A stretch of 64,000 nucleotides of DNA. Origin: Capitulum mitella (taxonomy: Eukaryota; Arthropoda; Thecostraca; Pollicipedomorpha; Pollicipedidae). Positions 1 through 13,200 of the stretch are shown piece after piece. The stretch is from positions 10,189,501-10,253,500 of the forward strand of contig CP099848.1 in the NCBI GenBank assembly GCA_030062745.1, read 5' to 3'. The notes beneath the pieces are model-generated. The model saw only the letters and a list, made by a program, of their open reading frames with translations, had not been told where the DNA came from and did not search any database. Positions within the stretch are counted from its first letter, which is position 1. Every line of letters begins with the position of its first letter. The translations under genes were made by a program, and so were the position numbers.

Positions 1-3000
1 CCGGCCAGGTCGATTTGGGTCACACCATGCTGGGCACGCTCACTTGCGGCCTGGTCCAGTGCAGGTCGGTGCCCGGCGCGGAGCGGCCGCCCGCGCTGGC
101 TGCGGTGCATGGCAGAGTGCTCACGGCTCGGCGGCCGCTCGGCCATCGCTTTGTTCGCACGCGCTAGTTGCGTTCTTTTGCTCAATTTTGTTCGGCCTCT
201 TCGCTTCACCTCTGCCCATTCAGTGGCCGGGGATTGATTTGCCCGCGTAAGCTCCATGTTGCTTACGTAATGGCTCGCCTCGCGTCGAACCAGCACGCCA
301 TAGATCGTCGCTTGCGACGGCTCCGTTCTGCGCGCTCTCCACTGCCCGGTTGTCGACTGGGGTCGCTGTGCTGGTCGGCGGCCAGATGGGTACTCGGCCC
401 CGGCGAACTTGGGCAGGCGAGCCACGCCCTGTCCGCCGCCCGTGCGGAGTTGCCGTACGACCGGCGTCGCACGCGGCCGCCGACATCGATCGCGACGTCG
501 CGTGGCTCTCAAACCGAACGGGCCCGCGGGGGTCCGACCGCCAGCCGGCGATCTGAGTCGAGAGCCCCTGGGCGGTCGCCGCACGAAATCGCCCACGGTG
601 CCGACATGGTGCCGCGGGCGAGCGGCCGCCTGCGGTGCCGAGATGGGCCGGTCACTTGCACCCAGGCCACGGCCGTCGCCATGGCGACGACACGCCTCGG
701 GTGACGGCGCGGCCCGGCCCGGCTCCGTCGGTGATCGGTGACGATCACACGCGTCGACGCGGCCGATATCGATTCCGACGGCCCTGTCGTGCCGCTGTCG
801 CCGGGCGGAGCCGGTGGTCGTACGGACGGGAGCCGGGGCCGGGGGCCGGGGGCCGCCGATTGGGGGCCCCGCCGGCCGTGACGGACTGCCGGACCGGTTT
901 GTGCCGCATGGTCGGCCTTGTTACGGCCGTCAGTCGCCGGACAGACCGCAGCGCCGGACCGGGCGCGGATTTCCCGAGCCGAGGCGGCGGCTGACGATGT
1001 CCGTGACGGCCGGCTGTTCGTGCGTCTGCCGACGTCGTTGCTGCCCTCGGTCCGGCCGGTGCCCTGCTGTGGATCACTGCCCGACCGTCCGCCGTGTCGC
1101 CCTGGCTAATGTCTAATGGTGCCTCTCCCCCCCCCCCGACCGGAGGAGTTACTGACCGGTCCGGTGGCCGACGGGCGGCGGTGACTGAGCGGTGACAGCG
1201 GGCCGGTCTGGCGGCCGAGAACAGCGGTGGGCGGAGCGCACCTCTGTGCCGCCGTCGGCTGCCTCGTCCGCCGGACGCGCGGGCCCGGCACCTCGGGCCG
1301 TGATTATTATTGTCCGGCGACGCGGCGCCGGTCATCGCCCGCCGGCGCGGAGAAAGTCGGCCGCCGGCCGCGGCCGGCCGGCGCTACGGCTGCCTGTCGG
1401 CCGGACTGTCCGGGAGGCGGCGCGGCGCCGATCGCTGGCCGGCTCCGGACAGCCGTCACGGCGGCGGCGGCTGTGACGCGCGGATGCGTTCCGGCCGGTG
1501 ATCCGTCACGGCGGCGCCCTGCCGAACCGTCTCCGCTGCGAGTGGGGCCGCGTCCGCCGGCGGCCGGCGCGGGCGAACGGACGGGGGGGGACGGGACGGA
1601 ACTGACGCCGGGTCTTAGGTGCCGGTCGAGGTGATGATGGAGGATGTTGAGACCGTGGACGGCGAACGGTCAGACTGACCTGACTCCCAGAGTACCCGGA
1701 CAGTTCCACTGGTCGGGGTGCAGTTCTGAAGACTGTCCGGTATTGCTGCAGCCGCTGCTGCTGGTGCCAGGTCTGCCCGTCCCAGCGTCGGGGCATGGCC
1801 GGGAGACCGGCACGTGACCGCCTGTAGCACCATCGGCAGCGAGTCGCCGGCCTGTGCACCGTCAGCGCGCTCTGCTCCGCTCACGCCCGCTGTGTGTCGG
1901 ACGGCACTGAGATACGCGCGTGGCAAGGGCGTGGCCAGCAAGGCCAGGGAAATGTTCTCCCGGCCGAGAGATACCTCAACGCACTAAACAAAGAGCCCTG
2001 TGCACCCCTCCCTCTCCGGCAGAGTCCACTTTAACCCGCGTGACGCTACCACGCGGTACGCCGGGTATCTCCAGTTGGTCGTCTTTTGTCTATTGTCGTC
2101 CTGGTCCTTCCGGACTGGTTGCCGTAGTGACGCCTATGACGTGCGTCACGAGACAGGCGCAACACAACAACACACAACACGGCACTCGTCCCCGGCGCCA
2201 GACACCGGCGAATCGTCGTCCTCGATTACAGGGGAATGGCGCCGCACGGGCTACTGAAAGGGCTTGGAATGTTGATCGTGTAAATGCAGAAGTGTTTGCT
2301 TGGCCACCACCGGAACGTGACTCTGCAGCTTTCGCGAGGTCCCAACGCCTTTGGCACCCGCACACTGGTCTTAAATTGGAAGCGTCTGATGCGCATTCTG
2401 AAGAAGACTGTCATACCATCGACGTTGCTTGGGTTTCCAGACGCACTACGTGGATGGTACGAAGTTCAAGCAGGACTGGTTACGCTAGGTTTTGTTTTCT
2501 CAGATTAGTGCTGTTCACATTTTGAGCAGCTGTTGATTTGCGACGTACGCGTATGTCGGTGGCTGATCGGCGCCCACTTTGGCGGCAATACGAGGTAGTT
2601 CACTGCGGCCAGATTCGCAGTTTTGATTGGAAAATGACACCTAAGCACGAAAATAGATACATCCTAACTGTGAAAACATTACATCTGGAGATCATTTCGA
2701 CATCAAATTGCATGCGCCCAAGTCCTGATGTATCCTTGCGGTGCATTTTTCAGTCCCAGTGCATCTTTCCCTTCGGGATTTTGACATCCTTCAGCAGTTT
2801 TTGTTTCTGCACACATAATCAGAAATGCATTTTGAAACATTGTGCCTGTCGGGAGCCTTTATTTTTGCCATGGCCACTAAAATATTGACATCTTTTGATT
2901 TTTTGCTACATCTTGGCATCCAATGCAAAATTAATTTGGCCTCACTGAGGTAGCACAAGTATGCATGCGTCTATGTAATTCTGTCTAATTCGGTAACAGT

Positions 3001-6000
3001 GCTAGCAAACTTCCGCGCTCGCATTCGATGCGCGAATAATGCTCCAGGGTTTCGCTGTCGGCCGCTGCCGGGTCTGCTGAGGGCGGCCGTGGCCGCGGCA
3101 GAGGCGCGCGCTGCCGGCCGGAGCGCTGGTGCCGGCCGCTGCGGCTGTGCTCCGCCGACACCATCCATCACGTGAACGAGCCGAGAGCGGCCTCATTAGC
3201 CGAGCGACGCGGCGTGGGTGCCTGGCCTGCGCCGGCTTGAGCGCTGACAGCAACCCTCCCCCCCGGTCACGGCTGGGGGCGCTGGGACGTGGTGTTGGCC
3301 CCGCCGGCCCTGACACCGCTACCCAGCCGGCGTGACCTGACCCGACGTACCGCGACCGTCTGCGTCCAGCTGGTGGTGAAGGGGACTGAACTGGCCCGTC
3401 GGCTGCCGTGAGAATATCGTGATCGGTGACGGTCGTGGTCGCCCTGTTATGCGGGCGTGAGTGTTCGGTGGGGGACTGCTAGTTTTTACTGTCGTTGGTG
3501 TGCCGGGAGACGGCCGTGTCGGTGCTGCTCCAGCCCGTCACGTCACGGCTCGCGTCTGACGCGTGCCGCCCCGCCGGCCGCTGAGCGGGACGGAATCCGA
3601 TCTGCCGGCGCCGGAGGCGCGTCCAGCTGCACCGAGCCGGTGTCTGAACGGCCGCGCTGTTCACCTGCACCGCGCCGGCAGAGGGGGCCACCGTCCGGCG
3701 TCGGCCGGCCGGCAGCGGCCGCCGCCGAGCGGGCGGAGCTGCGGCGCCGCGGATCGCGGCCACGGTCGCGCCGGGACGCGGCCGTTCGTCACCAGAGCGG
3801 CGGCGTTTCCGGCGCGGCCGTCGTCGACCGCGGCCTGTCGGCGTCGGCCGCGGACCGGGCGCAAGTGGGTCGTCCCGCCCGGCCCGGCCGCCGGGCGGCG
3901 GACGCAGGGATGGTCCGGCGAATTAGGCGGCAGGGGACGATCGATCGGCGCCACTTGTGCGCCGGCCGGCGGCCCGGCGGGTCCCTGGGCGTGGCGGCGG
4001 CGCGCCGACTGGTCCGGTCGCCGGGTACGGCAGCGTTGTACGATGGGCGGGCGGGGATGGAGAGTTTGTGCGGGTGCCGACTCATCGCAGTCGATGAAGT
4101 TTGCTGCTGTCGTCGCTGAGCGGGTGTTACGGTGAAACCGGGCGCCGGCCCGCCGCGTGGACGGCCGCTGTAGAGCCAACCGTTCAGTGTTGCCGTGACG
4201 CCGGCGAACCTGGCGCCTGGGCGCGACGCCATCCCGCCCCGCCGACAGTGGCGCCACGCGTTGCGTCTCGCGGAACTAAACACGGCCGGTTTAGACCGGC
4301 CTGTCGGACGGGACTGTGTCCGGCAGGCTGCGCCGGCGTAATGCTATGCGCGGCGTGAGCTGTCGACTGCGCCGGTTCGTTTGGTCTCAGTTTGTCTTGT
4401 CAACGATCGTCATGGCCGTCCGTCCCCGTCATACCCCGTCATGGCCGCTCCGTACTTAGGCGTCACGCTAAATCTGACAAATGACTCGGTAATGCCCTCG
4501 TGCGGCGTTTATGCATGCGATCTGCGGGGCTCATCTCATAAATGCGCGCCGGCGTGACTCTGCGGTCTTCAAAAGCCGAGGTAACGCGTGTCATCCGCCT
4601 TTCACGCGCTTTGAAGCGGCGACTCTGAAGCGCGTCGTCGGACGTCGAACCCACCGCAGCCGGCGCCTCCCTGGCCTGCCACCGGCCGGGGAGGGGCTCG
4701 GCGTCCGGACAGGTGACAAATAACGACCCGGGGGTGGCACCTGCCGCCGCTCAGCTGCGCGCTGAGCCGCCGACGGGAGCGACGCCAGCGCCGGCGCCGG
4801 TCCGGCCGACACGTGCTGTCGGCGGCGGCCAGACGCCGCGGCCGCCGGCCCAGATGTGGCCCCGTCTGCGGCCCTCTGCTGGTCCAGATGTGGTCCCGTC
4901 TCGGTCGTCGGCTGTTCCAGTTGTGGTCCCGTCTCGGTCCTCTGCTGGTTCAGATGTGGCCCAGTCTGCGGCCCTCTGCCAGGCCAGAAGTGGTCCCGTC
5001 TGCGGCCCTCTGTTGGTCCAGATGTGGTCCCGTCGCGGTTCTCCGTTGGTCCAGATGTGGTCCCGTCTGCGGCCCTCTGCCGGTCCTGATGTTGTCTGGT
5101 CCTCGGTCCTCGGCCTGTTCAGAGTGACCGCGTGTTGATGTTAGGTGGTTTGGCGGCCTCCGGGTGGTGAATGAGAGACGCGCATATTGCGGCGTCGTCG
5201 GACGGAGTTGGGCACGATCAGGGTGTCCGCCGCCGGGAATGGTTTGTACCACCTGTAAAGCTTGCCGCTTCTGGAAGCCTGGAAGGCGTTTTCGCGGCAT
5301 AGACACACAGGATATCTGTGTCAAACGGGCGGTTTCGTAACGGTCTCGGCTACCGCCGCCGAACGTGTCGCGAAAACGGCGAGTTTCTGCATCACTGAGT
5401 CGCTCGGCGTAGCGGTGTTTTTGCCTCGTCGGTTGTGCTGGCCCCAGCGTGGCGAACGTCGTCCGTGGCGGCGACGCCACATGGCCGCAGTGGTTTAGTG
5501 CGCCGTTGCAAAGCCCGGTGGACATACGAATGGGTCTGTTAGTCTCGGCTCGGTTTGCAAAGTCTTGGGACTGGCTGTGAGAGCCAAGGCGTTGGGGTGT
5601 GACTTGCCGGCTAGGAGATGTGCTCTTTCGTGCCGATGTCATCATATCACATATCAGTCATGTGCCGGATGCAGCCCTGCTTTGATCATCATTAACGAAG
5701 CGCCGGGGACCTGGTGCACGTTGCGGGATACGGTTCTCTGACGGGGCACCTCACGGCCAACGAATCGCCCTCAGCCGTCATCACTCGGACCCCGTGCTGC
5801 GTGTGTCGACCGAGGCTGCCGACAACCCCGGCTCGTCTGTCGCCGGCAGCCGGCCGCGGCCTGCCAACAACAGCGGCCCACCTGGCACCGGCTCGGGCCG
5901 GGCCGGACCGCCCGCCGTCGCCGCCGGCGGCGCGGCCGGCTCCGAGCGCCTGGGCTCGCTCGGCGGCCTGGACCGGGCGTAGCCGGTCTGGCGGCGGCAG

Positions 6001-7076
6001 GGACGCGGTCGCGTGTTGTCCCGTCCGGCGCTGGTGCGGCCCGGCAGAGCGAGATGCTGGACTCGCGATGCACGGCGGAGCGCCGGCCGGTGGGGCGTGC
6101 CGAGACCGGTCAGCGGCGGGCGGCGGGTCCGTCGACCTGAGCCGCGGTGGCTGGGCTGTTCGGATTGTCGGGAACGTCCGGAACGCGGGACGGTTGGCGC
6201 AACGGTCGGCCCGCCGAGAACCAAACCGCATCCCGTCCGAGCTGCACGGCGCCGGCAGCGCTGTGAATGACAAGTACACAGGACCGGTCTCCAAGGCCGG
6301 GAGGCGGCCAGGCAGGGGACCGCGCCGTCCAATGGCGCGTGCAGCGAAAACCTCCTCCGAGGCAACAGGAGAACCGCTTCCCACGGGCGTGGGAGAACAC
6401 GTGCCGGCCATGGGACCCATCGCGGTGCATGTGCAATGGGCCGATTTTGAGTTGACCTCATGCACGGAGAATGATTTGGGTTTTGTTTGTAGGTCGGGGT
6501 GTTTGAGGTTTTACTTGCGGCGACGTTAATGAGTAGCAATTAGGGACAGACCACCATTGCTTGCGAAGTCAATACGACTGGGAACGCGGCTCACTATCGA
6601 CGTGTTGTTGTGGAAACCGGAGAGTTCGTGTATGCCGTGTCTGTCTTGAGCAATTATTTGTATCCGTCTGGTAATCATATTTTCAGGTTGTTGTCATTTT
6701 GTTTGGTACGGAATTCGTTGATGCATAATGAACCCAGAAGGGGAGTTCCAGTCAACGTTGACTAGTGAGTGGCATATTTCGGAGCAGCGGAAATGCTCCT
6801 CCCGGCACCGATCGCAGTCCAGCTCCGTTAAGCTCATTTTGAGCAGGCTTTTGCCACGTCCGATGTCACCTGCCACCGACGGCCCTTTTTCGTGACATCC
6901 CTGAAGAGCTCATCTCCTCACCGGTCAGTTCCCGACCGTGTGTCCGTCGGATTACTTCACGCCCGCCGTCCGCCCAGTCAGGCCGCCTGCCGCCCCAGGC
7001 GTGAGCGCGCCGTCCGTTGGCCGCCGGACGGGCCGCAGCGGGCCGCCACTGACCTCAGCCGGCCGCCCGCAGCCGG
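1..7076. other. GC/CpG-rich region upstream of hts, no supported gene
   Basis: Very GC-rich DNA from about 250 to 5,300 produces many overlapping open frames on both strands, but none shows a recognisable domain or plausible codon use. An AT-richer block lies at 2,500-3,000. The 33-bp minisatellite at 4,851-5,119 is the only clear structure. Non-coding first exons and the promoter of hts probably lie here, but I cannot place a start site. Confidence 0.5.
4851..5119 (+). repeat. 33-bp minisatellite, about 8 copies
   Basis: The unit is about 33-34 bp, beginning ccagatgtggtcccgtctgc and ending ccctctgctggt, with point variants. Because the unit is close to a multiple of three and lacks stops, several frames stay open through it. 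I do not treat those as genes. Confidence 0.85.
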
Positions 7077-7247
7077 ATGGAGGCGCCGGCCACGAGCAAC
7101 GGCAGCGGCGACGCGCCCGGCACCAACGGCCTGACCGAGGAGGAGATGGAGCGCCAGCGGATGCGGCCCGCCGACGTGGACGCCGACATGCGCGAGATGG
7201 CGCGCAGGAAGCGCGTCGACGCCATTCTCAGCTCCAAGACGTTCAGG
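7077..7247 (+). CDS. hts: hts coding exon 1
   Basis: Residues 1-57, beginning MEAPATSNGSGD and ending RKRVDAILSSKTFR, the typical adducin lead into the head. The donor is AGG|GTGAGT and the exon ends in phase 0. The following intron opens with a poly-G run near 7,276 and contains a TGACGTCA octamer at 7,740-7,747. Confidence 0.88.
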
Positions 7248-10200
7248 GTGAGTCGGCGCGCCGCGTCTTTTGCTGGGGGGGGGGGGTGCAGGCGGGTGTG
7301 GGCTGGTTAATTCTGTTGTGATGACGGGGACTCGCGTCGTAGGCGTGCAGGATGGTGCGCCTGGTACAGCTCATACTGTGCTTGTTACGAGACCCACGGA
7401 GTGAGGGTTCAGCCAGTGTTTCGGGCGGATTTTTTTGTGGCGAACCCATGCTTTGTTTCCCTGCCAAGGCCACCCGATGGTTGCCAGTTGATCCGATCTG
7501 CGGACGCCTCACCTCCGCGGAGTTCAGCTCCGATCCCATGCAGGGCCTCTGCAGCGTGTCCCCCCCCCCCTGTTGTCGGGATGTGTGGCTGTGCCGGGTC
7601 GGCCGGCAGCCGCTCGCCGCCGCCGCCTGGCTGCCGGCCCGCTCTGGCCAGCCGGTCGGCTCCGTATGAATGTTGCATGAGGTGGCCTGAGCGCCGGTCG
7701 GCCCGCCCCGGTGCCGCCGGCTATTTCCGCGCCGACCCGTGACGTCAGCGCGGGGGCGGGGCGTCCGGCAGGCCGCCAATCGGGGACGTCGGTGCGTGGC
7801 CGCTACTGCGCGCGGTCCCGGACTGGGCGGTGGGTTGTTGTTGAGTCCTGTCAGATTGCGGAGGGATTGGTGGCGGTTTCCGCACTGTTGTCACTGAAAA
7901 CCGGTATGCATGCGAAGCATTGCTCTTTTGTGGTCTAAAAAATTCTGGCAACTGACAGTGGAATGCCGCATTCAAAGTTACTACATCATTAAGTGGTTAC
8001 CCTGCGGCGGTTCATGTAGAAGACTGATCTTGGAAACGACTTCGACGTCCATTTTTATGCATGTCATAGATTGAGAGTATATCGAAATGCGTAATGAACT
8101 GAAAGGTGTATCTACTTACAGTCGTTTGTGATTCTTGCTCGGTTTTGCTTAGTGGCTGGCAGTCTTTGTCCGGATGTTTCCAATGAGCTTGCCTTCGTCG
8201 GACCACGTATCTGCGGCCCCTGTGATCACTGTTGCGCCCCGAGTGAAGGGCGCGCCGGCCGGTGGCCGCGGGGCGGAGTGAACGACAGAGCAAGTCGGCC
8301 GGGCGACGGATCGCCCAGGTGTGGGCCGTGAGGGCTGCCGGGGCTTGACGCGGGCCTGTGGATAAAGTGCCGCAGTCCCCACTGCCTGTCGTTTGTGTAG
8401 CCCCTTTGGTGGCGCCTCGGACGGTTTCAGTCGGAGCTGGACGGTCTGCTGGAGGTGAACAGGCTGTGTGTGGAGCTCTGCTGATGATTGTGTCGTTTCA
8501 GTCGGAGCTGGATCGTCTGGTTGAAGCCGGTCTGATTGACGGGAATTCGGTGGGCGGCTGTCTGCAGCAGATCTCCGATATGATGGGCCTGGCCCGCGGC
8601 GGAACGGGCTCCGGACAAGGTCAGCGTGGCCTCCCTCCTCTACGGTGACCGCGTGCCGGCTCTTCATGTCTCCGCCTTCTCATACTCGCATTTTCCATTT
8701 GCGTTCAGGTATCCTGGGCGGAGTGTCACTTGCTTTGGTCGTCCGTGAGCTCAGTCGTTGCAGCCGACATTGCTGCCAGGATTTTCGTTGTTTCCCGTTC
8801 ATGGGCCACTGATTTATAAACTGGTTTGGTTGGATTCAGACGCTTAGTAATCTCGCGATTTATGTCTGTTGGGAGGATCGAATTACCGTCGTGCTAGCGA
8901 AGTCTTCTGCCTTGAATCCTGCCCGGATAGACTGTGAACGTCGTAACTGAGTTTGCCGGTCGTTATAATTTCCTTTGAGGCAGTTTAATCACCGCTTTGT
9001 CAGGCCCTGACCTCGCCGGCTTGTACGTAACCATATGACCTTGCGTAACGTGAGGGTGACATCGCTTGACCCGTGCGACCCGTGTGACCGGCAGCCATGC
9101 AGTGTGTGCAGCCAATCGCCGATCTTCGCGGCGCCGAGGCGTCCCAGTTTTCCAAGACGGAGAAGATGCTGCGCTGCAAGCTGGCCTCGCTGTGCCGCGT
9201 GCTCGACATGAAGGGCTGGGCGCACGGCGTCAGCAATCACATCACGGTTAGTGGTTCTCGGCTGGCGGCGCCTCGCCGGGCTGACGCCGCGTCGGTCGGC
9301 TTCAGAGCGTTTTTGTTTGAAGTTGTCGCAGTGACTTGCCTTTCAGTACTGTGAGCGGGCGTATTGAGACCTGTTGATTGGCCGGAATGTTCGTCTGACT
9401 GTGTGCGGCGGACAAAGTGGCTGCCACGCTGTCACTGCGTGCTTTCTGCCTGCGTGCCGGACCTTTCGGCGCTGTTGACGTGCGTCTCGAGGCGGCGGCC
9501 GGGCGCCGACCGTCCTCTGACCGCCCGCCGGGCCGGCGCCGCAGGTCCGCCTCAGCCAGGACCTGGAGCACTTCCTGGTGAACCCGTTCGGCCTGCTGTA
9601 CGGCGAGGTCACCGCCTCGGCGCTGCTGAAGGCCGACATGCAGGGCAACGTGGTGCACGCCGGCTCGACTGGGCTGGGCCTGGGCGGCGGGTTCGCGCGG
9701 CACGCGGCCGTGCACGCGGCCCGGCCGGACGTGCGCTGCGTGCTGCACGCCCGGCAGCCGGCCGTGGTGGCCGTGTCGGCTCTGCGGGCCGGCCTGCTGC
9801 CGCTGACGGAGGACGCGGCCGCTCTCGGCCCGGTCGCCACGCACCAGCCGCGCGGCGACGGCGACCAGGAGCTGGAGCGGCTCACCCGCGACCTGGGCGT
9901 CAACAGCAAGGTGCTGCTGCTGCAGAACGCCGGCGCCCTCTGCTGCGGCGAGACGATCGAGGAGGCCTTCTTCCTGCTGTCGCGCCTCGTGGCCGCCTGC
10001 GAGAACCAGGTGAGGCGCCGGGGATGGTGTGCTGTGTTTCAGTAGCGCGAGGTGTAAACGAGCGGTATTGTGGCGTGTGTTACTCGTGGTAACGGGTCGC
10101 GGAACGCATGAACGTCATCGTCCTCATTCAGCGGTGGTGTTCAGGCGTGGAATTCAAGCAACGCAGACGTGAATAATTCCCACGATCGACGCGAAACTGC

Positions 10201-13200
10201 AAGGAGCTGAGCTGAGTCGAGTCGCGTTACTGTCCCGACCCGTCCGCTCTGTCGCGCTGTGTCCGATGGACGGCGCCCTCGGCCGGCGGTGGCGACCGGC
10301 CGCGCCTGACGCCCGGCCGGCCGCCAGGTGCGCATGCTGCCGCTGGGCGTCGACAACCTGCTGCTGCTGGACGAGCAGGAGCAGCAGCGCGCGTACGAGG
10401 CGGCGCGCCGCCCGCCGCCGGCCGACGCCGACGCCGAGGCGCCGCGCCACGCCTGGCGCCTCGGCGAGCTCGAGTTCGAGGCGCTTATGCGCCAGATGGA
10501 CCACGCTGGATACCGGACGGGCCACGTTTACCGGCACACGGTGCGGCCCGAGCCGCCGGCCCACCAGAGCGACGTCGAGTACCCGCCGGCGGCCAGCTCC
10601 TACACCTTCGACACGGACGACATCTTCAAGTACAGGTGGGTCGGTGGCGGTGGTGGTGACGTGGGGTTGTCGGCGCGTGGGAGGGTCGGTAGGGACAGTG
10701 TGCGCGGGATGTGGATTGTTGTGGATTGCTGTCTGTATATTGAACTGCCCCGGCTCTTGTCCAGAAAAGGCCGCAAATTGGCACTGGTTTCGGATTTGGT
10801 TAAGGGGTCGAGAATGAGAATTTTCGGAGTCCCTGAGATGTGCGAAGTCCTGTTTAGGACGATTTCCGACTCCGCTCGTTTATGTCAGCATTTAGAAGCC
10901 GCCCACTACCGGCACTGGGCCGGAGTTGTCCGCTGAAATGCTCGCTTGACGGCGTCCTCCCTCCACAGCCCCATGCGGAAGGCGTTTGCCGGCGCGCGGG
11001 CCGGCGAGCGTACCCGCTGGCTGAACTCGCCGAACGTGTACCAGAAGGTGGAGGTGCTGGAGACGGGCACCAGCGACCCCAAGACGATCACCAAGGTATC
11101 GGTGGTGAAGTTTGACCAATGAGCGGCCGGCGACGACAGCGCGCACGGCCGCGGTCACAACGCCGTCGACGGCGGCGCATTCCCAGTAGCGCGCGGGCGC
11201 GGCGGCGGCCGGCCCGGCAGGCGTAGGCGCGGCCGGCCGGCGGCGGGCGGCCCCGGCCGGCCGCCGGCAGCAGCTTAGTTAAGGGAACACTGCCGCATGG
11301 GTGTACTCACGGCGGCCCGTGTCTGGACGGAGCTCGTGGTGCGGGCGGCCGTGTGTGGGTGTGCGAGCTAGGTGGGCCGGCCGGCCGGGAGCCCGCGAGC
11401 TGCGTCTCGTCCGGCTCGGCTGACGGCTCCTGGCGCCGGACCGGCGCCGTAACGCTTGACCTCGGCTGGAGTGGCTGTTCGGTTCTCGGCCTGCTGTCGC
11501 GGCTTCAGCGCTTGATTGACCGTGGTCGGAGGCTGGCGGTGGCGACATTCCGTGGCATGCTGGTGTCCGTCGGGCGAGGCCGAAATCTCCGCTGCCTATC
11601 ATGTGCGCATCGCAGTTTTTGAGGGCACGCGCTTTTTGGCCGGCGATATTTTATGCATTTTATTGTCTCCTGTACGGATCTTGGTGTGTCCGGCTATGTT
11701 GATATTCCAGGTATTCACGGCTTCGAATAAATGACTTGGGGAGCGTTCTGTGTGTTCTCCTGGTGGAAGACTAACCGGCCCGGCCCGCGACATCCCGGAC
11801 TGCGGCGATTCCCGCGCAGGCTCCCCTCCCGCCCGCCGCGCGGCCCGAACCCTACCGCCCTGTCCGCCCACTAACGCAGAGCAAGCACTTGGGGGGTCCG
11901 CCAGGCTGTAACCGCAGCGCCAAGCCGCGATAAACCGCCGATGCCGCGCGCTATTGCCGGCGGACGCCTGGGCGTCAGTTTCGCGCCGGCTCGGCCGCCC
12001 TTCAGGTGCTTGTTTCTGTGTTCTAGTGGGTGGCGGACGGGGCGCCGGCCAAAAGCGGCACTGCGATCAAGGTGGACGCCGCGCTTCAGTTCGTCCCGAA
12101 AAACACCGACCCCAAGGAGTTCAAGCAGGTTCAGAAGCAGGTAGGTGCGCGGAAATGGCGCAGGCGTGGAGCCGTCAGCCACGGCGGGGTGTGAATCGGT
12201 CACGCAGTATCTGGTTTGCTGGCGGGTTGTATGAAGGACTTTGTGTGGCTCAGGCCTGGCTTTGTGGGCGAAGGGTATGTGATCGCGTGGGGCTCTGCGA
12301 GACTCAAGAGTCTTGGTTGAGCCTTCCTTGTTCTGCAGTGATATAATTCGTTGCTTGTTGGTCGGTGTTGCATGCGTATATTCGCTGCGTATCTGAGAAG
12401 TCTTGTTATTCCGGCAGATGTTCTCATACATAGCGTCTTTCCCGTTGCCTTCAGGTGTTGCGTGCATACCAGGTTTCAAAAAATCTGATAGTTTCCTGTT
12501 GCTGTTTCCGCTCTTGCCCACAATGGTGCTCATTTGCTATGCCGAGTCTAGCAGAGTGAGAGATGCGCAGATGGATCGATCCATTTTACCAGCAATGCCT
12601 GATGACCTCGCCAACCCGAAGACTCACGCAAAAGTGCTTCACTTCGGTGCAGGCAGCCTGCAGCGGCACGCTTTTGCAGTCACTTTCCTCCATCCCGCTC
12701 TTCACAAAACCTTGCTTGACCTTGTGTCGCGTAAACACAAGAGAGTGTTGCGTGCTGTCGCGTCTGCTGTTCTCTGTCCGGCTCGCTCGCTGTTGGTTCG
12801 CCGGCGCCGACCGCGCGGGACGACAGGGTCTCTCAGCCGGGCCCAGGGTCAGACGAGATCAGCATGGGTTTGGTCAGGCCAGCAGAGTCCGATCAGGTCA
12901 ACAGGGGTCAAACATGGCCAGCAAGGCCAGAACGGGTCAGCAGGATCGGACCAGATTAACAGGGTGAAATCAGGTCAACAGGGGTCAGATAAGGGCAGCA
13001 TGAATGAATTCAGGTCAGCAGGTCGCCTCAGTTCAGTAGGGTCAGTTAAGGTCAGCATGGACAGATAAAGTAATCAGAATCACGCCAGACCACCAGGGGT
13101 CGGGTCAGGCCATCAGCGGTCAGTTGAGTCATCAGGGGTCAGCTCAGATCATCAAAGGTCAGCTCAGGTCATCAGGACGGTGGCCGCCGGCCGCGTGCTG

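Noticed and set aside
168-6529. Many 60-270-codon frames on both strands in the GC-rich left end
   Set aside because: They overlap each other on both strands, have no domains, and reflect scarcity of stop codons in GC-rich DNA.
5692-6539. Three overlapping frames of about 250-270 codons, one + and two -
   Set aside because: None has domains or splice context, and all three overlap in the same GC-rich DNA.
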